Origin: Methanobacteriota archaeon
GTDB lineage: Archaea; Thermoplasmatota; Thermoplasmata; RBG-16-68-12
Direction: 5' to 3'
NCBI GenBank assembly: GCA_005878665.1
Contig: VBLR01000103.1
Location: 1 to 15,706, forward strand
Length of the DNA: 15,706 bases
Part shown: piece by piece, positions 1-6,764 of the stretch
Numbering within the stretch: the stretch's first letter is position 1
Layout of the letters: every line of letters starts with the position of its first letter
Notes under the pieces: generated by a model
The model's database searches: none
What the model was told of the DNA's origin: nothing
The model's input: only the letters and a program-made list of their open reading frames with translations
Translations under genes and position numbers: made by a program

Positions 1-4
1 AGAT

Positions 5-733
5 TTGTCGAAACTCCTCGCGGGCGGCGTCGACCTCGAACAGGAATTCGAACGGGCCACGAAGACGCTCGAATCGATCGGCCTGTCCGGGTACGAGGCC
101 CGCGGGTACATCGCGCTCGTGGCCCACGGGTACGGCAGCGCCGAGACGATCGCGGAGACCGCGCGAATCCCCCGGACATCGGCGTACAAGGTCTTGCAGA
201 GCCTGTGCCAGAAAGGATTTGCGATCTCCACCCGCGGGCGCCCGACGATCTTCAAGCCCGAGGCGCCGAGCAAGGTAAAGGGGCGTGTGATCGACCATCT
301 CGAAGATACGTTCGCGAAGCTCGACATGCTCCACGAGGTCCTGCGGTCGAAGGGGGAGCCGCAGCTCGTCTACACGATCGTCACGAAGCCGCGCGTGCTC
401 GAGAAGATCGGCGAGTTGATCGACCAGTCGGCGGAGACGGTCATCGTCTCCACGCCGACGTTCTCGGAAATCCGGGAGAATGTAGGAAAGAAGATCGAGC
501 AGGCCATCGCCCGCGGCATTCGCTTCACGATCATCACAGAGCCGGGCCAAAAAATCCCGGAAGGAGCGAGCGTCGTGAATCGAAAAGGCCTGATCGCGAC
601 CGACGTCATCGTCGACGGATCGGCCGCCTTGATCGCGGCGCCCGACCTGTCCGCGTGCGGCTACACGGACAACGCATCCCTGTCGAGGCACCTCGAGAAC
701 TTCCTCGAGATCATCATGAATCTGAAGGAGTGA
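5..733 (+). CDS. TrmB-family transcriptional regulator, possibly 5'-truncated
   Basis: This is a 242-residue DNA-binding regulator of the archaeal TrmB type. A winged helix-turn-helix spans about residues 28-80: a LSGYEARGYIALV helix, an AETARIPRTSAYKVLQSL recognition region and a wing around GFAISTRGRP. A linker helix (about 90-115) follows. The C-terminal part (about 118-240) resembles the phospholipase-D-like effector domain of TrmB proteins, with the typical GYTDN and HLENFLEIIM end. In this family that domain senses small molecules, often sugars; the ligand here is unknown. The assigned start is a TTG five bases into the window and the frame stays open upstream, so a few residues may be missing. 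The stop lies 9 nt before the start of the GGR-family reductase, in the same frame, so the two are probably co-transcribed. The regulator may control that reductase, but this is inferred from adjacency only. Confidence 0.85.
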   Translation: MSKLLAGGVDLEQEFERATKTLESIGLSGYEARGYIALVAHGYGSAETIAETARIPRTSAYKVLQSLCQKGFAISTRGRPTIFKPEAPSKVKGRVIDHLEDTFAKLDMLHEVLRSKGEPQLVYTIVTKPRVLEKIGELIDQSAETVIVSTPTFSEIRENVGKKIEQAIARGIRFTIITEPGQKIPEGASVVNRKGLIATDVIVDGSAALIAAPDLSACGYTDNASLSRHLENFLEIIMNLKE

Positions 734-742
734 TGCCGGAAC

Positions 743-1951
743 GTGGTCACGTCGGCACGCTCCTTCGACGTCGTCGTGATCGGCGCGGGCCCGGCCGGCG
801 GGTACCTCGCGGGCAAGGTCGCGCACGCCGGATACGATGTTGCCCTGGTCGAGGAGCATCGCGAAATCGGCGAGCCGATCCAGTGCGGCGGCCTCGTCAC
901 GCCACGGGTCTTCGAGTACGTGGACTGCAAGGAGACGATCATCGGGGCGGTCCACGGCGCCGAATTGTATTCGCCCTCGGGCCGACGGCTCGTGATCGAT
1001 GGCCATCACACGCAGGCGGTCGTCGTGCAACGGGCGATGTTCGACCGTGCGATCGCGACCGACGCGGTGCGGAAGGGAGCCCACACGCTCCTCGGGGCTC
1101 AGGCCCAAGCGGCGCGCCGGGACGATGGCGGCGTCGAAATCTCGATTGACCAAGACGGCGAACCGCGGAAGCTTCACGCCAAGCTGCTCGTCGGCTGCGA
1201 CGGCGTCCGCTCAAGCGTGGCGAAGTGGTTCAACATCCTCCGTCCGAAGAAGATCCTGCCCGGGTTCGAGGTCGAGATGACCGGAGTGCGAGGAGATCCG
1301 GGGTTCGTAACGCTGTTCATTGGGAACGAAATCGCGCCGGGGTTTTTCGGGTGGATCATCCCGAGCGGCGACACCGCTCGAGTGGGCCTGTGCGTCGGCG
1401 AAGGAAACGCGTACGCGTATCTGGAAAAGATGTTGACCCGGCCGGAGGTGAGGCAGTATACGAAGGATGCCCAGCCGATCCTGTACATCGCGGGGGGCAT
1501 CCCGCTCGGGTTCCCGCGCCGAACGTATGCGGACAACGTCTTGGTCGTCGGAGACGCGGCGTGCCAAGCGAAGGCGGTCTCCGGAGGCGGCATCTTCACC
1601 GCCCTCACCTGTTCGAGCTTCGCGGCGCAGACGGCCATCGAGGCCCTGGAGGCGGGCGACTTCTCAGCGCGCGTACTCCATCGCTACCATCGGGCGTGGA
1701 CGAAGTCAATCGGGAAGGAACTACGGAAGGACCTCGCGATCCATGAAAGCTTCAGCAAGCTGTCCGATGACCAGTTCGAAGAACTGTTCGACATTTTCGA
1801 CAGCCCGGAGATGCTCCGCCTGATCGAGAAGAAAGGCGACATCGACTTCCCCTCCAAAGTCGGTTGGGCTCTCATCAGAGAGGACCCGAGACTCCTGAAG
1901 TACGTTGGCAAAGCGCTCCGGGCGATGATCGCGAAGAACGTCGGGGTGTAG
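743..1951 (+). CDS. Geranylgeranyl reductase family FAD-dependent oxidoreductase (copy 1)
   Basis: This is a 402-residue flavoprotein of the archaeal geranylgeranyl reductase (GGR) family, which saturates double bonds in isoprenoid chains of membrane lipids or quinones. Seen in the sequence: an N-terminal Rossmann FAD motif GAGPAGG (14-20), the PIQCGG motif with the family cysteine at residue 48, the GCDGVRSSVA strand-loop (151-160), a FFGWIIP substrate-domain motif (201-207) and the second FAD motif GDAA (270-273) followed by GGG (281-283). The helical C-terminal tail from about 310 is longer than in copy 2 (365 aa). The start is GTG: it is the only start after the regulator's stop in this frame, and GGAG lies 12 nt upstream at 727-730. 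The ATG at 733 is in another frame. The substrate cannot be told from sequence; archaeal ether lipid and menaquinone side chain are both possible. Confidence 0.88.
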   Translation: MVTSARSFDVVVIGAGPAGGYLAGKVAHAGYDVALVEEHREIGEPIQCGGLVTPRVFEYVDCKETIIGAVHGAELYSPSGRRLVIDGHHTQAVVVQRAMFDRAIATDAVRKGAHTLLGAQAQAARRDDGGVEISIDQDGEPRKLHAKLLVGCDGVRSSVAKWFNILRPKKILPGFEVEMTGVRGDPGFVTLFIGNEIAPGFFGWIIPSGDTARVGLCVGEGNAYAYLEKMLTRPEVRQYTKDAQPILYIAGGIPLGFPRRTYADNVLVVGDAACQAKAVSGGGIFTALTCSSFAAQTAIEALEAGDFSARVLHRYHRAWTKSIGKELRKDLAIHESFSKLSDDQFEELFDIFDSPEMLRLIEKKGDIDFPSKVGWALIREDPRLLKYVGKALRAMIAKNVGV

Positions 1952-1969
1952 CTCCGCCCGGACAGTCGG

Positions 1970-1992
1970 TAGACCGCTAAGGTCTATCTTTT
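1970..1992 (+). terminator. Hairpin plus T-run after the reductase gene
   Basis: A perfect 6-bp inverted repeat (TAGACC, 5-nt loop, GGTCTA; 1970-1986) starts 18 bases after the reductase stop and is followed by TCTTTT. It could end the TrmB-GGR transcript. Archaeal termination depends mainly on the T-run, so the stem may be incidental. The T-run merges into the promoter-like box of the next gene. Confidence 0.4.
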
Positions 1993-1996
1993 AGTA
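1989..1996 (+). promoter_or_regulatory. TATA-like box for the GNAT gene
   Basis: TTTTAGTA is centred about 32 bases before the TTG start at 2025. With usual archaeal TATA spacing, transcription would begin about 5 nt before the start codon, giving an almost leaderless mRNA. The surroundings are AT-rich against a GC-rich background. Confidence 0.45.
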
Positions 1997-2024
1997 TTCT
2001 ACTTCTTTGCCCGGTTGAAGAACC

Positions 2025-2624
2025 TTGCTGACCGGCGAGACAATTCTCCTGCGGAGCTTTGAACGAGACGACCTGAAGCATCTTCATCGATGGCAAAACG
2101 ATGAGGACATCATGCGCCTTGCCCGATCGTTTCCGGACCACACGATTTCCCGCGAAGCCTTGGAGTCCCGCTACGAGAAGGCAATCAAAGGGGACGACTT
2201 CGGGCAGCGGTACTACATCATCGAGGAAAAGAGTAGCCGGAAGCCGATCGGATGGACGTCGCTCGACATTCACGGATGGACCCGTAGGGCTACGGGCGCG
2301 GACATCGGTGTGGCCATCGGGGAAAAGGACCGGTGGAAGAAAGGATACGGAACGGAGGTCGTCCGATTGGTGCTGCGGGAGGCGTTCGAACAGCTCAACC
2401 TTCACCGCGTCACGTGGTGGACCTTTGCGGAAAACGAGGCCAGTCTCGCCCTGGCGAAAAAGATGGGGTTTAAGGAAGAGGGCCGTACCCGGGACTCCGT
2501 GTTCTTCGATAACCGGTACCACGACAGCGTGATCCTAGGGCTCCTGAGAGACGAGTACGACGCCTCGAGCAAGCCCTCCCTGTCGCCCCGGCCGAAGCGC
2601 TCGATGCGAACGAAATCGAGCTAA
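2025..2624 (+). CDS. GNAT family N-acetyltransferase (RimJ/RimL-like)
   Basis: This 199-residue protein matches the GNAT acetyltransferases of the RimJ/RimL type, which move an acetyl group from acetyl-CoA to an amine. It opens with the typical LTGETILLRSFERDDL strand-helix. The acetyl-CoA pyrophosphate loop appears as RWKKGYGT (103-110), and the C-terminal motif as NEASLALAKKMGFKEEG (137-153), followed by a strand and a charged tail (about 180-199) outside the fold. The target could be a protein N-terminus, an amino acid, a polyamine or an antibiotic; nothing in the sequence decides. The TTG start is chosen because an in-frame TGA lies at 2016-2018 and the family N-terminus begins right there. 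The stop lies 13 nt from the stop of the convergent zinc-ribbon gene. Confidence 0.85.
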   Translation: MLTGETILLRSFERDDLKHLHRWQNDEDIMRLARSFPDHTISREALESRYEKAIKGDDFGQRYYIIEEKSSRKPIGWTSLDIHGWTRRATGADIGVAIGEKDRWKKGYGTEVVRLVLREAFEQLNLHRVTWWTFAENEASLALAKKMGFKEEGRTRDSVFFDNRYHDSVILGLLRDEYDASSKPSLSPRPKRSMRTKSS

Positions 2625-2637
2625 GGTCTTGACTTCG

Positions 2638-3198
2638 CTAGACGCCGACCTTCGTCCCGCAGGAGGGACAAAACTGCACGCCGGGAGGGAGGGCAGCCCC
2701 GCAATTCTTGCAGAAGGCGGGCACCTCCGCGGTGGTTGGCGTGGAGGCCGAGACGCCCACGGTCGTCGGGGTCGCGTATCCGGATGGGGCGACGGGCGTC
2801 GGTGGCGGTCCGTATGGTCCGAATCCCGCGGGATATCCGGCGACGTACCCGGGGAACGGCATGGGTTGCGGTTTCCAGGCGATTCCGAGGGCGCCGCCGA
2901 TGATCCCGAGGATCAGCCCGATGAGGAATCCGCCCAGCGAGGTGAAGATGCTCAGGATCGAGAAGACCAGGATGATGATCCCCCAAGTCACGTGTTGTTC
3001 CGTATGCATGTAGAGCATGATGGCGCCGACGAGGACGAGGACGCCGGACGCAAGGCCGATGACCCCGAGCACAAGGCCCAGGGCGGGAACGAACGCAAAG
3101 ATCGTGGCCCCGATCGCCGCGATGACCGCTCCCCCTAGCAAGATGAAGATGCCGCTGATCAGTGACAACACGAACGCGGCGGTCGGCTTTTCGGCCAC
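2638..3198 (-). CDS. Four-helix membrane protein with C-terminal zinc ribbon
   Basis: This 186-residue protein of unknown function has four predicted transmembrane helices (about 7-30, 36-62, 70-88, 90-106), ending in the signature AWKPQP. A linker rich in Pro, Gly and Tyr follows (about 111-160), then a C-terminal zinc ribbon with C163, C166, C177 and C180 (two CxxC pairs). Such ribbons usually bind zinc and act as small interaction modules. The start is GTG, with GGGAGG ending 5 nt before it (3204-3209), which supports this choice. The membrane part is clearly related to the protein at 11961-12338, which lacks linker and ribbon. It lies 99 bases downstream of the aCPSF2-like gene on the same strand; I saw no strong TATA box in that gap. 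Confidence 0.8.
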   Translation of the reverse strand: MAEKPTAAFVLSLISGIFILLGGAVIAAIGATIFAFVPALGLVLGVIGLASGVLVLVGAIMLYMHTEQHVTWGIIILVFSILSIFTSLGGFLIGLILGIIGGALGIAWKPQPMPFPGYVAGYPAGFGPYGPPPTPVAPSGYATPTTVGVSASTPTTAEVPAFCKNCGAALPPGVQFCPSCGTKVGV

Positions 3199-3297
3199 GC
3201 TGCCCTCCCACGTTGAATGAGAAGGGGGTAGTTAGGCATTTGCCCCCTCCGTACCCGAGACCGCCGACGCCGTGCCGGTGGCGTCCAAGTCGTACCT

Positions 3298-4521
3298 CTA
3301 GAACGAATGCCACTGCCCTTCCTGGGGCAAGAGGACCTCGCGGCCCTCGAGTGCGTCGGCGAGAATCTGTCTGTTCTCTCCATGCATTAGGACCACCCGC
3401 TGCGGGTCGCACCCTTCGATGAAGCGAATGAGATCGTCATGGCCGGCGTGCGCGCTGAAGTCGAACTTCTGCCACTCGCACTTGATGTCGACCGTGACGC
3501 CGTACAAGTCGATCACGCCCTCGTCGACGAGTCGCCGGCCGTTCGTCCCTTCGACCTGGTAGCCGGTCAGGAGGACCGCGCTCCGGGGATCTTCCCGGAT
3601 CGCCTCCAGGTATCGCAACACCGGGCCCCCGTCGAGCATCCCGCTCGTCGTCACGATCACTTCGCCGCGTAACGCCATCTCACCTTCCCGCGGATTCCGC
3701 ACGACCCGCGTCCGGTTCATCGCCTTCCGTAGCGCCTTCACGGAGCGCACGTACTCCGGGCTCTCGACGTAGATCGAGTTCACTTTCTTCCCCATCCCGT
3801 CCAGCCAGACTTCGTGGCGGGCCTTCGCGAGCGTCAGGAGCACGTCCTGCGTCCGGCCGACCGCGAACGAGGGGACGAGCGCGAGCCCGCCGCGGTTCAC
3901 GACTTGCTCGATCTTTCGCAAGAACGCGTGCTCGGACTTGAGCCGCTCTGGGTGCTGGCGACCCGCATAGGTGGATTCAATGAAGAGCGTGTCGCAATGG
4001 ACGGGACGCGCTCCCCAAACCAGATCCGTCGTGAGCGTGTGCAGATCTCCGGTGAACAACGTCGTCTCCGTCCCGTTCACCTCGTACATCGTCGCGCCGG
4101 GGATGTGGCCCGCGGGATGCGCGGTCACCTCGAGGTCTCCGATGTCGACGTTGTCCCCGAAGTCGATCGTTCGGTACCGCCGCCGTGCGGTCCGCAAGTC
4201 TCCGTCATCGAAGGGGGCGTCGAAGCCTTCCGCGTCCGCGATCTTCAGGGAGTCCGCCAGGAGGAGGTCCGCCACGTCCGCGGTCGGCGGCGTCAAGACG
4301 ACGTCCACGTCCTGCCGTCGGGTGATCCACGGGATCATCCCCGTGTGGTCGAGGTGGGCGTGGCTGATGAACATCCCGTCCACCGGGGGCGCGGGCATGG
4401 GATACTTCGGCGGGTCCCGCGGCAGCAACCCGTAATCGAAGAGGAGGGAGGTCGGTCCCTTCTTCAGGATCATCCCCAGGCGGCCGACCTCTGAGGCGCC
4501 GCCGAGAAACTGAAAGTCCAT
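3298..4521 (-). CDS. Beta-CASP metallo-beta-lactamase ribonuclease, aCPSF2-like
   Basis: This is a 407-residue RNA-processing nuclease of the archaeal CPSF-like beta-CASP group. The metallo-beta-lactamase zinc motifs are complete: D29 (FDYG), SHAHLDH (53-59), HPAGH (135-139) and TGD (157-159). The beta-CASP motifs are also present: A with E182 (IESTY), B with H358 (SAHAGHDD) and C with H380 (MHGE). There are no N-terminal KH domains, so it corresponds to the short aCPSF2 form rather than the KH-containing aCPSF1/FttA termination factor. Known family members are endonucleases and/or 5'-3' exonucleases on RNA. It begins 27 nt after the stop of the second GGR gene on the same strand and has its own TATA-like box over that stop codon, so it may be transcribed with the lipid genes and also independently. 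Confidence 0.9.
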   Translation of the reverse strand: MDFQFLGGASEVGRLGMILKKGPTSLLFDYGLLPRDPPKYPMPAPPVDGMFISHAHLDHTGMIPWITRRQDVDVVLTPPTADVADLLLADSLKIADAEGFDAPFDDGDLRTARRRYRTIDFGDNVDIGDLEVTAHPAGHIPGATMYEVNGTETTLFTGDLHTLTTDLVWGARPVHCDTLFIESTYAGRQHPERLKSEHAFLRKIEQVVNRGGLALVPSFAVGRTQDVLLTLAKARHEVWLDGMGKKVNSIYVESPEYVRSVKALRKAMNRTRVVRNPREGEMALRGEVIVTTSGMLDGGPVLRYLEAIREDPRSAVLLTGYQVEGTNGRRLVDEGVIDLYGVTVDIKCEWQKFDFSAHAGHDDLIRFIEGCDPQRVVLMHGENRQILADALEGREVLLPQEGQWHSF

Positions 4522-4548
4522 CGGTTCCGGCGTCGATGGTCCGGGGGT

Positions 4549-4554
4549 CTATAA
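4549..4554 (-). promoter_or_regulatory. TATA-like box inside the GGR stop region, for the nuclease gene
   Basis: On the minus strand TTATAG spans the last codon and stop of the second GGR gene. Its centre is about 30 bases before the nuclease ATG (4521), which would give a leaderless or nearly leaderless transcript. Confidence 0.4.
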
Positions 4555-5646
4555 GACCTTCGCACGGCCCGGGATGAAGAGTCGCTGGCAGCGGATCGCG
4601 CGCGCCATCCGCCGACGGCCGAGGAGGATCATCGCGGCTTCGAGCACTCGGTCGGACCCGAAGAATCGGTCCGCGAACCGTTTGATTCGCACCCCTTCGG
4701 CCAGGGGCCCGCCGACGGCCGACCGCCACCGCGACTCGTACGCATCGAGCGGCGTGCCGTCGAGGAGATGGTCCGCCGCGGTCAGTCCCGCGTACCGGCC
4801 CGCGATCATCGCGACGTTGTTCCCGCCGCCGTTCGTCGCCATGACCATGCCGGCGGCGTCGCCGACCAACATGACGTTGTCCTTCACTGTCCGCGGAGGG
4901 GGCCCGAGCACCGGGACGAAACCGCCCGTCGCCTTGCCGGGTACGAGGCGACGATTCGTCACGAATTTGTCGAACAGGTCGCGCAGATTCCCACGGAACC
5001 GCTCCCAGGTGCCGAGGCCGACGTTTGCGCATCCGGCCTTCGGGATGATCCAGGCGTATCCGCCCGGAGCTAGGTTGCCGAAGAACATATCCGTCGCGTC
5101 GCCGAAGTCGCCCTCCGCGGTCGCGCTCATCGCGGGCGCGGAGACCGGCCACTCGAGCCCGACCGACTTCGCGACGGTCGATCTCGGACCGTCCGATCCC
5201 ACGACGACTTTTCCGTGGAACGTCCCGTGGTTCGTCTTCACCTCGTCGCCTCGCACCCCGACAACCGTCGTCTCCGTCATCAGCTCGGCGCCCTCTTGGA
5301 CGGCTTGCGCCGCGATGCCTTGGTCCATCTTGTCCCGCCGCACCGTGAATCCCTGGAACGGGATGTCGTACCGCCGGCCGTTCGGGGACCAGATCCGGAT
5401 GATCGGGGTGTCGACTTCTCGCACGCGGTACGGGACCCCCATGAGATCCTCGAGGTCGGTGACTGTCGGGAAGATGGCGCGGACTTCCTCGTTGTGCGCG
5501 ACGTACTCACCGCACTGGACCGGGACGCCGATCTCCTTGCGCTTGTCGACGAGGAGGACCTTCAGGCCGCGTCGGGCGGCGTAGCGGGCCGCCGTGGCAC
5601 CCGCCGGTCCGGAGCCGACGACGACCACGTCGTAGGGCGAGGGCAT
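4549..5646 (-). CDS. Geranylgeranyl reductase family FAD-dependent oxidoreductase (copy 2)
   Basis: This 365-residue GGR-family flavoprotein is closer to typical archaeal digeranylgeranylglycerophospholipid reductases than copy 1. The FAD motif is GSGPAG (11-16), the family cysteine sits in PVQCGEYV (C45), the SDGPRSTVAK segment is at 151-160, the substrate-domain motif is YAWIIP (197-202), and the second FAD motif GDAAG (262-266) is followed by NGGGNN (272-277). Such enzymes hydrogenate the geranylgeranyl chains of archaeal ether lipids at the membrane. The gene starts 12 nt after the stop of the polyprenyl synthase. A GAGGGGG Shine-Dalgarno-like run overlaps that stop, so translation inside a common operon is likely. 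The neighbours support a job in isoprenoid chain saturation. Quinone or polyprenol side chains are alternative substrates. Confidence 0.9.
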   Translation of the reverse strand: MPSPYDVVVVGSGPAGATAARYAARRGLKVLLVDKRKEIGVPVQCGEYVAHNEEVRAIFPTVTDLEDLMGVPYRVREVDTPIIRIWSPNGRRYDIPFQGFTVRRDKMDQGIAAQAVQEGAELMTETTVVGVRGDEVKTNHGTFHGKVVVGSDGPRSTVAKSVGLEWPVSAPAMSATAEGDFGDATDMFFGNLAPGGYAWIIPKAGCANVGLGTWERFRGNLRDLFDKFVTNRRLVPGKATGGFVPVLGPPPRTVKDNVMLVGDAAGMVMATNGGGNNVAMIAGRYAGLTAADHLLDGTPLDAYESRWRSAVGGPLAEGVRIKRFADRFFGSDRVLEAAMILLGRRRMARAIRCQRLFIPGRAKVL

Positions 5647-5658
5647 CGCGCCGCCCCC

Positions 5659-6630
5659 TCACCGGTCGCGGGAGAGGACGTAGTCGATGAGTTGGACCAT
5701 GCTCACTTTCGCGTCGCTCTCCCGAAGCGGGTCGAGCGCCTTCTTCGCGAGCTGGCCGAAGGCGAAGGCCTCCGCGCGGGCCTTCTCGATCGCTCCGGAG
5801 TCCCGGAGGAGCGCGAGGCCGCGTTGGACGTCCTCTTCCCGCTTTCTGCGCTTCGCGATCAGGCGCGCCAGCGACCGGACGTCAATCGAGGTGCCGTTGT
5901 TCAGGGCGTGGATCGCGACGAGGGTCACGTTCCCCTCCCGCAAGTCCGTCCCCGTGCGCTTCCCGAGGCGTGCGCCGTCTCCGACGACGTCGAGGATGTC
6001 GTCCACGATTTGGAACGCGATGCCGAGGTTCAGGCCGTATTCGCCGACGGCTTCCACGTCTTCCAAGCGCGCCCCGGCGATGAGGCCGATGATCTTTGCG
6101 CCCGCCATGATCGGGAGGGCCGTCTTCCGCGTAATGATGTCGAGGTACTCCTGGTGGGTCACGCTCGTGTCGAACGCGTGGCGCTTCTGACGGATTTCTC
6201 CCTCGGCCAAGGCCGCGCACGCATCCGCCGTCAGCTCCACGATGTCTGCATCGAACTTCCCGCCGATGCCGAACGCTTTGACGAAGAGAAAATCCCCCGT
6301 GATGAGGGCGTTTTGCAGGCCGAACTTCTTGTACGCGGTGAGGCGCCCGCGGCGCATCTCTCCGCCATCGTTGATATCGTCGTGGATCAACGTCGCCGAG
6401 TGGATGAGCTCGAGCGCCGCAGCCAGGTCGATCGCCTGCGTGGCGTCGGTTCCGCCGAGGGCCCGGAACGCGAGGAGCGTGACCATCGGCCGGATGCGTT
6501 TGCCGCCCGCCTCGATGACGTACTGGGCGATGTCATGGAGGAGGGGTTCCTCGGACACGATGCTTCGCCGGATCTTTGCCTCGACGAGGGCCATCTCGTT
6601 GGCGACGCCAAAGTCCTGGGAAGTCGTCAT
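5659..6630 (-). CDS. Trans-polyprenyl diphosphate synthase (GGPP synthase family)
   Basis: This 323-residue class I prenyl elongase condenses isopentenyl diphosphate with an allylic diphosphate. Hallmarks: GGKRIRP (42-48), the first aspartate-rich motif DDIND (84-88) followed by the arginine pair in EMRRGR, KTALPI (169-174) and the second aspartate-rich motif DDILD (210-214). Its product would feed the reductase encoded 12 nt downstream. The residue five positions before the first DDxxD is Ala79, whereas well-studied archaeal GGPP synthases carry a bulky residue there; the product may therefore be longer than C20. An ATG and a TTG are adjacent in frame (6630 and 6633). I chose ATG; no clear Shine-Dalgarno is visible, and a strong TATA box lies 37 bases upstream. 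Confidence 0.9.
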   Translation of the reverse strand: MTTSQDFGVANEMALVEAKIRRSIVSEEPLLHDIAQYVIEAGGKRIRPMVTLLAFRALGGTDATQAIDLAAALELIHSATLIHDDINDGGEMRRGRLTAYKKFGLQNALITGDFLFVKAFGIGGKFDADIVELTADACAALAEGEIRQKRHAFDTSVTHQEYLDIITRKTALPIMAGAKIIGLIAGARLEDVEAVGEYGLNLGIAFQIVDDILDVVGDGARLGKRTGTDLREGNVTLVAIHALNNGTSIDVRSLARLIAKRRKREEDVQRGLALLRDSGAIEKARAEAFAFGQLAKKALDPLRESDAKVSMVQLIDYVLSRDR

Positions 6631-6663
6631 CAAGGCGGTCCTAATCTGTGCTATCGCCTCGAC

Positions 6664-6671
6664 TTATATAA
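6664..6671 (-). promoter_or_regulatory. TATA box of the lipid operon
   Basis: TTATATAA is the best TATA box in the window, preceded on the minus strand by the purine-rich GGAAACGG, which could serve as a BRE. It is centred about 37 bases before the synthase ATG, predicting a leader of about 10 nt. It should drive polyprenyl synthase, GGR copy 2 and probably the nuclease. Confidence 0.65.
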
Positions 6672-6764
6672 CCGTTTCCGGCGTATGTTAGTGCGACTTC
6701 CGCGGACGGCGCTGCCGCTCCAGAGAAAGAATAGTTTTCGAGAAATCGAGAGCGGGCGAGACCT

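Noticed and set aside
205..1149. A 314-residue open frame crossing the TrmB-GGR junction
   Set aside because: It is extremely rich in Arg and Gly and lies in a different frame from two well-supported genes.
3199..3297. AGGGGG and CCCCCT arms around 3223-3250 as a regulatory hairpin
   Set aside because: The 6-bp G/C-only arms with a long loop are easily expected by chance in this composition, and no clear promoter sits beside them.
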